Part shown: positions 43,291 to 55,290 of the stretch, in pieces
Layout of the letters: each line of letters begins with the position of its first letter
Numbering within the stretch: position 1 is the stretch's first letter
Assembly: GCF_027595985.1 (NCBI RefSeq)
Contig: NC_073303.1
Span: forward strand, 378,564,034-378,628,033
Direction: 5' to 3'
Source of the DNA: Sorex araneus
Taxonomy: Eukaryota; Chordata; Mammalia; Eulipotyphla; Soricidae
Length of the DNA stretch: 64,000 nucleotides
Notes under the pieces: generated by a model
The model's input: only the letters and a program-made list of their open reading frames with translations
Told to the model about the DNA's origin: nothing
The model's database searches: none
Program-made: the position numbers and the translations under genes

Positions 43291-44963
43291 AGAAGCATCC
43301 AAAGAACAAAGGCAGAGCTGCAGACCAATGGAACAGGGTGGAATATCCCCATACGCAACCTCAAATGTATGATCATCTAATCTTTGATAAAGGAGCAAGA
43401 GATGTGAAGTGGAGCAAGGAAAGCCTCTTTAACAAATGGTGCTGGCACAACTGGACAACCACATGCAAAAAAATGGGCTTAGAACTCGACTTGACACCAT
43501 GCACAAAAGTCAGATCAAAATGGATTAAAGACCTCAACATCAGACCACAAACCATAAGGTACATTGAAGACAAGGTAGGCAAAACCCTCCAGGATATTGA
43601 AGATAAAGGTATCTTCAAAGATGACACGGAACTAAGCAATCTAGTAAAAACAGAGATCAACAAATGGGACTACATTAAACTAAAAAGCTTCTGCACCGCA
43701 AAAGATACAGCGACCAGAATACAAAGACTATCTACAGAATGGGAAAGGATATTTACACAATACCCATCAGATAAGGGGTTGATATCAAGGGTATATAAAG
43801 CACTGGTTGAACTCTACAAGAAGAAAACATCCAACCCCATCAAAAAATGGGGCGAAGAAATGAACAGAAACTTTACCAAGGAAGAGATACGAATGGCCAA
43901 AAGGCACATGAAAAAGTGCTCTACATCACTAATCGTCAGAGAGATGCAGATCAAAACAACCATGAGATACCACCTCACACCACAGAGACTAACACACATC
44001 CAAAAGAACAAAAGCAACTGCTGTTGGAGAGGATGTGGGGAGAAAGGGACCCTTCTACACTGCTGGTGGGAATGCCGACTAGTTCAGCCCTTTTGGAAAA
44101 CAATATGGACAATTCTCAAAAAACTAGAGGTTGAGCTCCCATTTGACCCAGCAATACCACTGCTGGGAATATATCCCAGAAAAGCCAAAAAGTATAGTCG
44201 AAGTGACATATGCACTTATATGTTCACCGCAGCACTGTTTACAATAGCCAGAATCTGGAAAAAACCCGAGTGCCCTAGAACAGATGACTGGTTGAAGAAA
44301 CTCTGGTACATCTATACAATGGAATACTATGCAGCTGTTAGAAAAAATGAGGTCATGATGTTTGCATATAAGTGGATCAACATGGAAAGTATCATGCTAA
44401 GTGAAATGAGTCAGAAAGAGAGAGACAGACATAGAAAGATTGCACTCATCTGTGGAATATAGAATTATAGACTATAAGACTAACGTCCAAGAATAGTAGA
44501 AATAAGTACCAGGAGGTTGTCTCCATGGCTTGGAGGCTGGTCTCTCATTCTGGGCAACTCAGGGAAGGGACCACCAAGTAAAATGTGGTTGGAGGTCATG
44601 CGGGGGGAAGGGTGATGCGGGCCGAATACAGACTAGAGACTGAACACAATGGCCACTCAACACCTTTATTGCAAACCACAACACCTAATCAGAGAGAGAG
44701 AACGAAAGGGAATTCCCTGCCAGAGTGGCAGGGTGGGGTGGGGGGAGACGGGACTGGGGAGGGGGGGAGGGATGTTGGGTTTACTGGTGGTGGAGAATGG
44801 GCACTGGTGAAGGGATGTGTTATCAAACTTTGTATGGGGGAAACATGAGCACAAAGATGTATGGATCAGTAACTGTACCCTCACGATGACTCTCTAATTA
44901 AAAATAAACTAAAAATTAAAAATAAATAAATAAATAAATAAATAAAAAAGAAGCATCCAAAGA
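43291..44963 (+). mobile_element. Young 5'-truncated L1 insertion, copy 2
   Basis: An insert of about 1.64 kb (43306-44948) is flanked by a perfect 15-bp direct repeat, agaagcatccaaaga, at 43291-43305 and 44949-44963. It contains about 385 codons of ORF2, a 3' UTR of about 480 bp with a G-rich tract (44725-44775), and an AAAT-type A-rich tail (44897-44948). Confidence 0.97.
43306..44462 (+). pseudogene. L1 ORF2 C-terminal part (copy 2), uninterrupted frame
   Basis: It begins further upstream in ORF2 than copy 1: HLIFDKGARDVKWSKESLFN and NKWCWHNWTTTCKKMGLELD precede KVRSKWIKDLNIRPQTIRYI. The cysteine motif [18 protein letters not shown] (CX3CX7HX4C) and PFDPAIPLLGIYP are intact. The frame runs open to the stop at 44460-44462 (...KIALICGI). 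Copies 1 and 2 differ by scattered substitutions, so they come from related but not identical source elements. The endonuclease and the reverse-transcriptase core are missing through 5' truncation. The open frame extends 5' into flanking DNA to 43266 by chance. Confidence 0.95.
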
Positions 44964-45149
44964 GCTTCCCTAAAGGACGGGAGCACGTTCCCGGCACGGG
45001 GCACCGAGTATGGCTCTCCCTGCTGGAGACATGGTTGCCCTCTGCCGACTGACAGGCTGTGTTTCATCCCGGCTTACTGAGGGGTTTCATACATTGTCAA
45101 CAATTAAGTGATGTCTCGTTTACATCCATTTTTCATGCCTGATCAGTTT
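44964..45149. other. Short unassigned spacer
   Basis: No feature is seen between L1 copy 2 and the older L1 3' UTR. Confidence 0.4.
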
Positions 45150-45247
45150 TTCACATCCAGGGTTTTTTTTAATTGAAATCCTTTACTTATTAATTCAGAC
45201 ATGTAACTTGTATCTATAATATTTCCTGATATAAAACCAACATTTCC

Positions 45248-45415
45248 AGGGGCGAGAGAGATAGTCGCAGGCAGGGCGCTTGCCTTGCACACGGCTGACC
45301 CAGGTTCAAGCCCCAGTTCCACATGGTGCCTCGAGCCCCACCAGGAGTGATCCCTGAGAGCAGAGCCAGGAGGAAGCCCTGAGCACCGCCGGCTGCGGCC
45401 TAAAAACAAACAAAG
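45248..45415 (+). mobile_element. SINE form A nested in the L1 3' UTR
   Basis: 'ggggcgagagagatagtcgc', 'tgcacacggctgacccaggt', 'agagcagagccaggaggaag' and a tail of AAAC repeats. Confidence 0.85.
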
Positions 45416-45437
45416 TCTTCCTTGGAATACATAACAC

Positions 45438-45636
45438 GCTTGGTACTTTTTTTTTTTTTTTTGGATCATACCTGGCGATGCACAGGGGTTACTCCTGGCT
45501 CTGCACTCAGGAATTACTCCTGGCAGTGCTCAGGGGACCATATGAGATGCTGGGAATCGAACCCGGGTCGGCCACGTGCAAGGCAAACGTCCTACCTGCT
45601 GTGCTACTGCTCTAGCCCCCAATGCTTGGTACTTTT
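45438..45636 (-). mobile_element. SINE form A with 13-bp target-site duplication
   Basis: A minus-strand copy (45451-45623) with a T-run tail is flanked by gcttggtactttt at 45438-45450 and 45624-45636, perfect. Confidence 0.95.
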
Positions 45637-45955
45637 ATGGGCCTGTTCACTTTTCCCATTTAAAATTTAATCTTCTAACTGGTCTGATTTATATTGCTAA
45701 AATCACTTAGCAATCAATCACCTCAAATTTACTTTTATTGATAATTCCATTTGCCATTCCTTCCCATTTTGCTGTAGCAAGCATATGAAATAAATTTGTT
45801 ATAGGCCTTCAAAGGGGGCAGGCTGAGCGGGGGGCAGGAACCTCGGGAGCGAGGGGTCCGGGTGGTGGGAGTGTGTTGGAACAGTCTGCCTGAAAAAGCT
45901 CACTATGAACAACTTTGTCAATCACAGCAGCTTAATGAAGAAAATTACACAAATG

Positions 45956-46894
45956 GAAAAAAAGGAACAAAAAGGGAAAATCGGGGGTTCATCCTCCAGT
46001 ATGGGGGGTGGTGCCTGCCCGCAGCTCTCCGAGGTCTGTTCATCTGCACATTAGCCGGAGGCTTTGCTGCCTAGTGCCATGAACAACATCAAGCGCCATC
46101 ACTTCTTCTCTCTCTGGACGTCGGGGCCAGGGACTGGAAACTCCAACCCTCTGATCATGGTCGACGTCCTTGCCAGCAGCCTCCTGCGCTCGGACCTGGC
46201 CAGGGTCTGCTCGTGAACAGACACAGATGTGCTTGGAAAAGGCTTGTCCGATGAATATCCAGGTGCCCTTTTTTTTTGTCATCGTTCCATTGTTTTGGAA
46301 ATTGTTTTAGGAGCTCTGTGCCAGAAATACTAAGACCTATTTTAAATACACGAAGAGCACATCTATCTGTGAATGCTATATCCTTTTTCTGTGAGAGCCC
46401 TTGACATATGAATCACAGATAATTTAAATTCCTTTCCTGATAATACGAACATCTGTGCATCTCCGAGTCTAGGTCTACAAAAAAAAGAAAAAAAAATTGC
46501 CCCCAGGGTGGTGGGCCTTGTCCAATCAGTGGAAGGCCTGCCTTGAACCGAAGGCCTGACGCTCCCCCGCGTGAGGCAGCTGCTCCTGCCTGCCAGAGCT
46601 GCCTCCAGGTGACGGAAGGCAACAGGAAACAGTCCTGAGTGCAGCTTTTGGCTTCCGTGGGGGGTTCCTCAGGATTTGGACCTGAGTAGGGAGGGGGAGT
46701 AAGAGAAAGTCAGCTGACAGGAGGGTGTGCGAATGGGGGAGTTGCTTTTCAGCCTGCCCTGGAGAAGGGCCTCGGGGCAGTCTGGAGGACCATCTTACAG
46801 GGGGCGCTGGGGCTGGCTGCGCTCTCTGGGCCCAAATCATGCCCTTGGAAATTTGCAAAATAAATTAAATTAAATTAAACTAAATTTAAAAAGG
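45956..46894. other. Unassigned stretch
   Basis: Mixed composition with an A-rich patch (46858-46892). 46240-46460 is AT-rich. No gene is seen. Confidence 0.4.
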
Positions 46895-47070
46895 GGCCGA
46901 AGCCAAAGTACAGCAGAGAGGTTCCCTTGATGCGGCCAACCTGGTTTCTGTCCCCAGCACCCCCTAGAGTCCCCCAGCACTACCAGGAGTGATTCCTGAG
47001 TGCAGAGCCAGGAGGAATCCCTGAGCATCACTGGGTGTGACCCAAAAAGAAAAAAAAAAAAAGAAAATCA
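46895..47070 (+). mobile_element. SINE form A
   Basis: Diverged head 'ggggccgaagccaaagtaca', body 'gagtgcagagccaggaggaa', 3' end 'catcactgggtgtgacccaa' and an A tail. Confidence 0.9.
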
Positions 47071-47264
47071 AAAAGTTGCTCTTCATTGTCCCCCTCTCAC
47101 TCCCTCACCCAACTGTGATCACTCTCGTGTTGGAAGTCTGCAATCTTCATTCATGTTTCTAGTGCCTTAAATGTACTTTCTATAAGTGCACATTCCCATA
47201 AAATAAAGGGGAGTTTGGTTCGAGGGTTCTGTAATCTCACATTAACAGTTCTACACTGCACTGC

Positions 47265-47860
47265 CATTTTTTGAGATTCGTTGATATTCATGCACCTAGT
47301 CCTGGTTCATTCATCTTGCTGCATTATAATATTAACATTTTACAACTATATCACAATTAACTTACTCACTTTCCTGACAAAGAACATCCAGGATTCTCCC
47401 AATTTCTTGCTAAGTGAACAAGTGCTGAGTGTCTTCCACATCTCTCTGTGCATACCTGCTGACATACTTAGAAATGGAGCTGCTAGGTTGCATTATAATT
47501 TTCAACGTGTTGGAGAATACAAAATTATTTTCAGAAGTGACTATCACCAGAGAGGCAGAGAAGCAGTGGAGCAGATCAGGAGCTTGCCTTGCCTGCAGCT
47601 GATCTGGGCTCAATCTCCCGCACCCCAAATGCCTCCCTGAACCCAGAGTCCCGAGTGCAGAGCCAGGAGTAAGCCCTGAGCACCGCCAGCTGTTCCTACT
47701 CTACACCCACCGGCATGACAAAGAAATTTCTAGATTCCACACTCTGAACAGAACTTGGAGTCGGCAGACGGCTCTTTGCGCTTTTGCCAGCTGAAGAGAG
47801 TGACGGATACCTCAGAGGGTCTTGATTAGAATCTCTCTGATGGTGACGATGCCGGTAATC
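47265..47860 (-). pseudogene. Ancient L1 ORF2 fragment interrupted by a SINE
   Basis: On the plus strand the text matches the reverse complement of an old L1 ORF2 3' part: 'gttcattcatcttgctgcat', 'acaactatatcacaattaac', 'agaaatggagctgctaggtt' (ancestral 'ggaattgctgggt') and 'aattattttcagaagtgact'. After the SINE come 'tctagattccacactctgaa' and 'gaatctctctgatggtgacg'. It corresponds to the region seen intact in the two young copies. Confidence 0.65.
47550..47700 (+). mobile_element. SINE form A nested in the ancient L1
   Basis: 'gaggcagagaagcagtggag', 'agctgatctgggctcaatct' and 'gagtgcagagccaggagtaa' are present. The tail is decayed. Confidence 0.8.
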
Positions 47861-48544
47861 ACAGAGCACAGCCCGCCATGCTGTGCGATTACTCTTCAGC
47901 TCCGTTGTCATCGTCATCTCTCTGCCGAGTCTCGGGCGTCAGCTGTGCTTGGAGGGTGTTTCCCACTCCCGGGGACGCCCATCGCGGATCAGCTGCCCCC
48001 AAGCAGCTCCCAGTCTGGGCGCCGCCTGCTGCCGTGCAGCGGGGAAGGTTTCCTCTCTGCACAGGCATGCGGGGCCGTGTGGCCGTCTGTGGTCATGATT
48101 CTCACGTCTTCTAATTTATAATCTCTTCCTACACCGAAGGTAGATGTTCTCCAAAATGTTCACTTCACATGTGAAATTCTGCCGACTTTAGCCTGCCTGC
48201 GGGGCACTTGGGGCAGGGACAGCAGGTAATTACTCTGAATCGTCGCCTGTGCACGGCCCCAGCACTGTGCAGCAATAGTTCATCGTCTCCCATCTGACTT
48301 GTAGCGTTGCCTGACCATAACTTGTTCTGTCCCTGAGGTCTCGCTTTGGCTTTGTAAACGCCTGTTTTTCCCTGGAGCTAGTTTCACGGTGGCTTGCTTG
48401 CTAGACTCACGAAGGAAAAGGCTTCAAACTCTGCTGTTACCCACCCCAAACAGTTTCCTCCCTTCTTAGCCCTGTAGTTTCCCAGGGAGATCACAGCTCG
48501 CTTTCAAGGCATAAAACTTACTTCACCATTCTAATGCAGTGGTG
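47861..48544. other. Unassigned stretch
   Basis: No gene or named repeat is seen. Confidence 0.4.
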
Positions 48545-48808
48545 TCGAGACTGTAGCCCTGTGGCACTATCATCCCATTGTTCATCGATTCGTTCGAGCG
48601 GGCACCAGTAACGTCTCCATTGTGAGATTGTTGTTACTGTTTTTGGCATATCGAAGACGCCACGGGGAGCTTGCCAGGCTCTGCCATGCAGGCGGGATAC
48701 TCAGTAGCTTTCTGGGCTCTCCGAGAGGGACAGAGGAATCGAACCCAGGTCGACTGCATGCAAGACAAACGCCCTACCCGCCGTGCCATCGCTCCAGCCC
48801 ATCGAGAC
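48545..48808 (-). mobile_element. SINE form B, full length, with short target-site duplication
   Basis: The element (48552-48801) runs from the degenerate CACTGT tail through 'ttcgttcgagcgggcaccag', 'cacggggagcttgccaggct' and 'ctccgagagggacagaggaa' to the complete tRNA-like head. A 7-bp repeat, tcgagac, occurs at 48545-48551 and 48802-48808. Confidence 0.9.
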
Positions 48809-50575
48809 GGAAGGCCTCAGGGTCAGTGGGAACTGGCACTGTCAGGCTGAGTCCTCCTGTGAGGGTCATTTCTGACCCAGTCTCGTGGCAGAGCTGTGGG
48901 TTTTCTCCACCAAGACCCCCCGGACCCCTCTGTGGCTGGCGGCAGGGCGGGGGGGTAATGGCCCGTGTTCAGCACTCTCGACCCAGGCGCGGGGCCGAGT
49001 GGCGAGTGAGCACCAGGCAGTTGCAGATCCCTCGAGGCTGCAAGGTCAGTCAGCAAGGAAGGGAGAAAGGCTGGCGGCCCAGGTGCTCCCCGAGAGAGGT
49101 CTGGGGTCACAGAGACGCACTCCCGCCTGGGCTGGCCCCAGAGGGGCCCGCGGCAGCCGTCACCCACCTCCCTTCACTGCTCCTCCTGCCGGAGCCCGTG
49201 GCCTCACTGCTGAGGCCCCAGAAGGCCCAGCCCGGGAAATCCCGACAGGAGCCCCTGCCGCGTGGCCCCAGGTGTGCGGCTGCTCCCGAGACCCCCTTGA
49301 TGTGTGGCTCGGGAGCTGGTCCCCATCCCCCGCCCCCCAACCCCACGATCAGGAAGGCAGGAGAGAAAGTCAGTCCTGGCCTCGGCCTACTGCTCCGGGG
49401 CTTCCCGCGCAGGCAGAATCTGGTCTAGGGTACACCGAGGACAAGGGACCCGAGTGCCAGGCCCCCCACTCAGGGACCTCGGAGGCCTTTGCTCCCGCCG
49501 AGTCCGCCCCTCGGGGGCCTGGCCTTGGACCGGAGCCAGGGCAGGCAGCAGAAGTTCCACCTGAGCCCCATCTCGAAACTCCGGGCAAGGGGGCCGCTCC
49601 CTGCCCGCCTGCTCTCGGTCTTTCCAGGACCGTCTCAGTGTTCGGGAGGGAACACACAGTCTCGGGGGCTTCACTCGTGGGGCAGAGGGTCCTAGCATGG
49701 CCTCAGATTTCACAGCCGGCCGCTTCCAAGCACAGGCAAACAGCTCTCGCTGCCCTCCCGCTGCACGGACCCACGAGGCCTGACCGCCAACGGCCCAGGA
49801 GGCCCCTCCGGGCCTCCAGCCAAAGGAGAAGCCCCGAGGTGTGCCCCCAAGCCTGAGTGGCCAGCTCTGGGCCCTCCCCCCTCCCTTGATCTCCCGGAGA
49901 CCCCGTGGCCTCATTTCCATGGCCATGAGCACTCGGCACCATCTGGGCATTGGAGCACTCTCGGCAGCTCGTTAGCAAGGTCACCGTGCTCCGTGGAACG
50001 AACACAGAAACAGCAACTCCCAGCAGACGCAAGGCTGGGGGCGCAGGGCTGAGAGGCGGCGGGAAAATGACCTCCACTGCTCTGGGGCAGGGGTCGTCCA
50101 TCACGGCTCGATTTTCGGTCTGCCTTGCCCTTTGGCCACTCCTGTTTCTCCTCTGAAATGGCACCACACGGCCTCAGTTCATCTTTATCTGGTATTTATT
50201 TGAAGCAGCTGAGGAGCAGCGATGAAAACATCCTCCTGGTGGGGTCGGCACTTAACTACTCGTTTCTGTTTCTGTCTCCAGCTCCTCATTTCTTCTCCCC
50301 GTTCCAGTGGTTCCACATTGTGCAGAGCCGGAAGACGGGAAGCTCGTCCCGCAGGTGACGGCATGGAGCACTGACAGGTCACCTGAGGTTCCCCAGTGGC
50401 TGGACCAGCACCTACCGCAGAGCTTCCTGTGTGCACCCCCATCTATGCCTCTCCTTCCAGGACTAACCGGCTCGGGCAGGGGAATTCCACAAAAGCCACA
50501 GCCCCCCCACCCCCAGTGAAGCTGTGAAGCCTGGAAAATGTGCAGTAAGCAGAGGCTGGGGTCCCCATCCAGAAT
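48809..50575. other. GC-rich unassigned DNA
   Basis: Frames of up to 323 codons (plus 48885-49856) overlap minus frames of comparable length. No domain is visible. The 268-codon frame from 48622 starts inside the SINE. Confidence 0.4.
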
Positions 50576-50580
50576 ATGTC

Positions 50581-50640
50581 AGAATATGTGTGTGTATATA
50601 TAATATATATATATATATTTAAATATATATATTTTTTTAT
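50581..50640. repeat. AT-rich (TA)n patch
   Basis: Imperfect TA/TAAATA repeats directly next to a SINE tail, and possibly grown from it. Confidence 0.9.
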
Positions 50641-50808
50641 ATTGCTTTTTGGGTCACACCTGGTGATGCTCAGGGGTTGCTCCTGGCTCATGCACTCAGG
50701 AATCACTCCTGATGGTGCTCGGGGGACCATATGGGATGCTGGGAATCGAACCTGGGTCAGCTGCATGCAAGGCAAACGCCCTACCTGCTGTGCTATTGCT
50801 CCAGCCCC
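50641..50808 (-). mobile_element. SINE form A
   Basis: Intact minus-strand body and head ending 'tgctattgctccagcccc' at 50808. The 3' tail is the TA/T-rich patch on its left. Confidence 0.93.
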
Positions 50809-51369
50809 ACAGAATTCATTTTGAGTCTCAAAAAAACTCTCCCAGTCACTTCCACGAAGCGCCACTTTTCCTCATGAGGTCACGGCTGCGTCATTTGGAC
50901 CAAGTCGGGGGACAAAACCCTGTTGTTTGTCTCGGGTGACTTCTCTGAAGAGGGCAGCCTCGAGAGGGCCTGCCTCCCTCAGCCACCCAGGAAGAGCCTG
51001 CACGGGTGGAGCTGAGGAAGTCTGCACCGTGCAGGCCTTAGTCTCACAGAGCTGCACTGGGTTCCGCGGGATCAACACGACGTGGAGATGAATCCCAGTC
51101 CCTTGATTTCTCGGGAGCACGGCACTCGGGCTGGAGCGAGGACTTGCTTTTTGTCAGAAAAGGGAAATCAGAACAGCGGGACGCTTGGGAAGTCTCGGGC
51201 TGGGGCTGGTACTGGCTCTGGCTCGTGCTCCGCCGGGATTCAAACCCGGTGGCCATGCGTTTGCACGGCCGCTCTGCTGATGAACGCCCAACACCCAGAG
51301 CCAGCTAGATGACTTCTGAACCCAGCAAGTGCTCCCAACCATGTCCCCAGACCGTGAACGAAGCTTTTG
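50809..51369. other. Unassigned stretch
   Basis: No gene or named repeat is seen. Confidence 0.4.
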
Positions 51370-51870
51370 CTTTTTGCTGCCCCAGGAAGGGAAATGATGA
51401 AATTTCCCACTTAAATCTCCATGTACTTAATTACCTAAACAGAGAAATCCTAAACCGCGCGGCCTTTTACCTCCTTATTCTCATTCCTGGAGAACTAATT
51501 ATCAAATGTTTTCTTGTCAATAGGGCCGCATTTGGGGGGATAAACTCCCAAGGAGAATAGTGAGTTCAGTGTTGAAAAACCAACAACAATAGTGAGCTTT
51601 AAGTTGAAATATGGAATGTAATCAAGGTAAAGAGAAAATGAAGTGAATTTTATCAGTTATGCAGGAGGGGGTCGGGGGTGGGGGTGGGATGTGTACTGGT
51701 TTTTTCTTTTTTTTTTTCCTTTCTTTTTTTTTTTGTTGGTAGAATATGGGCACTGGTGAAGGGATGGGTGTTTGAGCATTGTATAACTGAGACATAAGCC
51801 TGAGAACTTTGTAACTTTCCACATGGTGATCCAATAAAATAAATTAAAAAAAAAAAAGAAAAAAGAAAAG
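51370..51870 (+). mobile_element. L1 3'-UTR fragment, older subfamily
   Basis: It follows the same motif order as 505-985: 'aactaattatcaaatg', 'caacaatagtgagctttaag', 'gtaatcaaggtaaagagaaa', G-rich block, 'gggcactggtgaagggatgg', 'ttgagcattgtataactgag' and an A-rich end. A T-rich insertion (51698-51735) lies after the G-rich block. Confidence 0.75.
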
Positions 51871-54000
51871 GGAAATCAGGCCGAACTTCTACCCCTGGTT
51901 CCTTTCTCCTTCCGTCCCCTGCCGACCCTCACAGAAAAGAATTCCAGAAGGGTGACAACTGGTGGAGAGAAGTTAATTTGGGAGGGGAGAGAAAGACCTT
52001 CACACTCACCAGCCCGGGTCGCCCCAGAGTCGGCACTCAATAACCTCGGGGCTGGCTATAGACTGACAATTCTCTGTAACTGCCTTGGTTTGGAAATCTT
52101 TGCACAGGGCGCTAACAGGGCTGTCCCTGGGGGAAAGCTCTGAGCTCCGGAGTCCTTTATCAACACAGATCCAAGAAGCCCTGAGACTTCTCCTCCCGGG
52201 GGTCCAACTGACGCTCTGGAATTCCGCATCTCACCTACTTTCTGATCTTCTCACGGGGCCCTGTATCCCGAAGGCCTTCCGGCCGGCTGGATTCCGGGCA
52301 GAGTCCCCCACTATCCACTGCCAGGACCCCCCATCTCTCCACCTACAGCCTCACCGTGTGGAGTGCTCCTGGGTGGAGGGTCACAGGGACCATCTCTGCA
52401 TGTTCTTCCCAACACCCTGACAAGCATGAAGCCTCAGTCCCCTCAGCCTGCCGGCCCAGTCACCTGGCTGCACGGCTAGCCGGCATTTTAGCGGTCATCT
52501 CCAAGTGCACAGTGGAGCAGGAAGCGGGACAGAAGCTCCTCTCACTCTCCACTGCCCAGACGGCCCCACGCCCGCCACGCACACAAAGCTCTGAGGTCGC
52601 TGAAAGGGGTGCGTCTCAGCTGCACCCTGCTGGCTCTGCCCGCGTGCACACGCTCCCGGGAGGTGCCACGGAGGAGGACAACGAGGCGCGTGACCTCAGA
52701 GCCATCTGCGCCTAATATAACTATTGGACTTCCGTCCCAGGGCGGGGCTTGGTACCCGCCTTTCCCAGGCAACCAGCGCAGACCCCACCCGAGCCAGTGA
52801 AAGGCAGAGTGACGGCCCCGACTGCCATTCACGGGGAGTTTCCAACGCCTCCATGGGAGTGGGGGAGGGGAATTTTTCTCTGCACTTCATGGGAAAATTT
52901 CCCCCTGACAAAAAGCCCCTCGACTGGGATATTCCCCGGGGTGAAACAGTTTGGGCCTTAGAGTGTGAAGCATTGCAAACGGGCTATACACTGCACCCAG
53001 GAAAGAGTAGAAGAGCAGGAAAGAACACAGACGGCAGAGCCAGGGAAGCATGAAACACAAGTGCAGGGCCTCTGAGCCGGAAAGAGCAGCGTGGGCAAGG
53101 ACAGACGAGGACACTGCCCCGCGTCGGTCTGCCGCACCTGCTGACCGCTCGGCCCTGCCTCTACCTACTGCGAGGCGCCCAGGAACTGGCCTCACTGTCC
53201 CTGTCAACCGGCACGACGGCCCAGGCCGCAGCCCTGCTGGGAGGGCGAGACCGGAGCAAGGAAATGGCCTCTGGGACTGCCAGGGCCAGTGTGGCCGGCC
53301 CCAGCAAGGGGGGATTCCGGCCAAGGGTCATTCTCAGGTCAGGGAAAGTGCTCGGGAGCACGGGCGGCTGAGGCCCCGAGCAGAGGCGGGGCTCTCCCTC
53401 CTCGAAGCGCAGGCTCGGGCTGTCCGTCTGGTGGGATGAAGGGTCGCGTGGTCTCCACCCGTTCTCAGAGTCCAGCACGTCAGGGGAGTCGTAGGGGAGC
53501 CTCCAGGCTCTGTCCAAGAAGCCAGATTCAACGCCTGCTCCGCGGCCAAGTTCCAAGGCCTTCTAGAACATCCAGGGCACAACTGTCCCCTTGCCCAGCC
53601 ATCCGAGGCACCTGACTGTCCCCAGGATGGAGCTGTGATTCATCTTGACCCTCGGGGGACAAGTTTCCTACCAGACTCCAGCCACCCACACCCTGTGCTG
53701 CGGAGCCTGGGGACGGGCCTGGGGACCGTCCACTGCCCGGTGAGGGATAAACAGGGCGGCCCAGCCACCCCGCTGCAAAACTGCAGTACAGAGAGCAAGT
53801 CTTCCTCTGGGAACGGGAAACGGCTCCATAAATCCGTGAGCGGGAACCACTTAGAGCCTGAGTCCTGACACTCCAATTTCTTGTCCCGGCCAAGGCCATC
53901 AATCAGCACGTGTCAGAGAAGCGGGCGGAACACGAGGCTGGAGGCTTATGCAAACTCAGGACGGAACCAGCTCAGCGTGGCGCTTGGGCCTCACTGTAGA
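51871..54000. other. GC-rich unassigned DNA
   Basis: No SINE is present. Overlapping frames of up to 145 codons show no domain. Confidence 0.4.
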
Positions 54001-54660
54001 GTTCATGAAACAGGAACTAAAAACCCAATTTTTTTAATATTAGATGACACGATGGCCACTCTAGTAGAAATACGTGAGATGTCTTCACCAGCCCATGACT
54101 TCAGCAACTCAAACCACATTTATTTGTCCATTTATCTTTCTGCTCCCTGATATGAAACATATACATTTGCCTTAGCTTATAGCACACTGCAGTTAAAAGC
54201 TACTCAACATCTGAAATCAGAACAGGATGCTTTTATCCCACTATTTCGACTCTGAGGACATTATACTCTATTCATCAATAACACATTTTCCTTCAAATTA
54301 TAGTGCCATTAAGCGCCATTAAGCCAACATATTCCTCTGGTCCATTGTTGGTCATGTACCTATAGTTTGTATTTTTCTCATTTTCATCGGGACCAATCGC
54401 TTCCCATTTAAATCTCGTGACACAAAATTAATTCACTGATCATGTTGGTCCCTATCAAATGATATCAACTAACATTTTTGCCACTCAGCATTTTCTTAGC
54501 ACTCATCATTTCTTCCCAGTCTGAAGTTCTTTGATGAAGTTCCTACTATCAGTCTTACTTGGAGTTCACTATTTACAGCCTAAATTCTCCTGGAAACGTG
54601 CCTAACCCAAACATCACTACAATGAAAATGTCGCTGAAACATTCCTTCTCTGCACCTACT
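54001..54660. other. AT-rich repeat-poor block
   Basis: A sharp drop in GC, without a SINE or a recognisable L1. It has two nearby 'gccattaagc' copies (54303-54324). No coding frame is seen. Confidence 0.4.
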
Positions 54661-55160
54661 TCACACGATGCGGTTTCCCGTGTGTCTCTCGGGGACAGCC
54701 TTGTCTCGCAGTAAAACCAGATAACCGGTGCTTTGAAACAAGGCTCACTGCGCCCATAAGAACAAAGGAGAGGGCTGGGGGGACTGTCCCCCCAGAGCAC
54801 ATCACCAGACCCACCGGTCCTGCCTGAAGAACCAGCAGGTGGCAGCAGGGCCCCGAGCGCCATGGGAAGCCCCGGTGCTCCCCCAAGCCCCACAGAGTTG
54901 GGGCCAGGCATGACCTGACTCTGTGCAGCTGCAGTTGGGGAGACATGTCCCGAGATCACATGCTCTGGACAGAGGCAGGGGTGAGGCCGGGGAAAGGCCC
55001 AGGGAAAGGCAGAGAGGAGAAGCCAGGAGTCCAGGGCTCGACTGCCGGCAGCACTGGGGGCAGCCCTGGGGGTGCCCGAACATATCTGGGTGACTGAGCA
55101 CACAAGCCTTCCCGCCCCACCCCACCCCCCCCAGCCCTGGGGCATGTGTCCTTCTGTGGG
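54661..55160. other. GC-rich unassigned DNA
   Basis: A minus frame of 439 codons (54573-55892) covers it, but opposite-strand frames are also long and no domain is seen. Confidence 0.4.
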
Positions 55161-55164
55161 GGCA

Positions 55165-55290
55165 GGGCATGGGCACGGCCAGCTGGCCTTGTGCGCAGGG
55201 ATCACTCCCGGCAGTGCGCAGGGAAGCTCGCGGTACCAGGGACCAGACCGGAGCGAGCTGCGTGGGAGCGAGCGCCTTCCCCTGGACGTC
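55165..55290 (-). mobile_element. Possible decayed SINE form A
   Basis: 'ggcacggccagctggccttg', 'cgcagggatcactcccggca' and 'ccagggaccagaccggagcg' keep the order of a reverse-complement form A, with many changes. Confidence 0.4.

Larger units (their letters stand above)
45150..45955 (+). mobile_element. Old L1 3' UTR carrying two nested form A SINEs
   Basis: Segments 45150-45248, 45416-45450 and 45637-45955 parallel 31985-33392: 'ataaaaccaacatttccagg', 'tatgggcctgttcacttttc', 'tagcaatcaatcacctcaaa', 'cactatgaacaactttgtca'. The two SINEs are on opposite strands. Confidence 0.75.

Noticed and set aside
47281..47640. 119-codon plus frame as a small protein
   Set aside because: It is antisense to an ancient L1 ORF2 fragment and runs into a SINE.
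48622..49856. Plus frames of 268 and 323 codons
   Set aside because: The first starts inside a form B SINE. Neither has a recognisable domain, and the minus strand is equally open.
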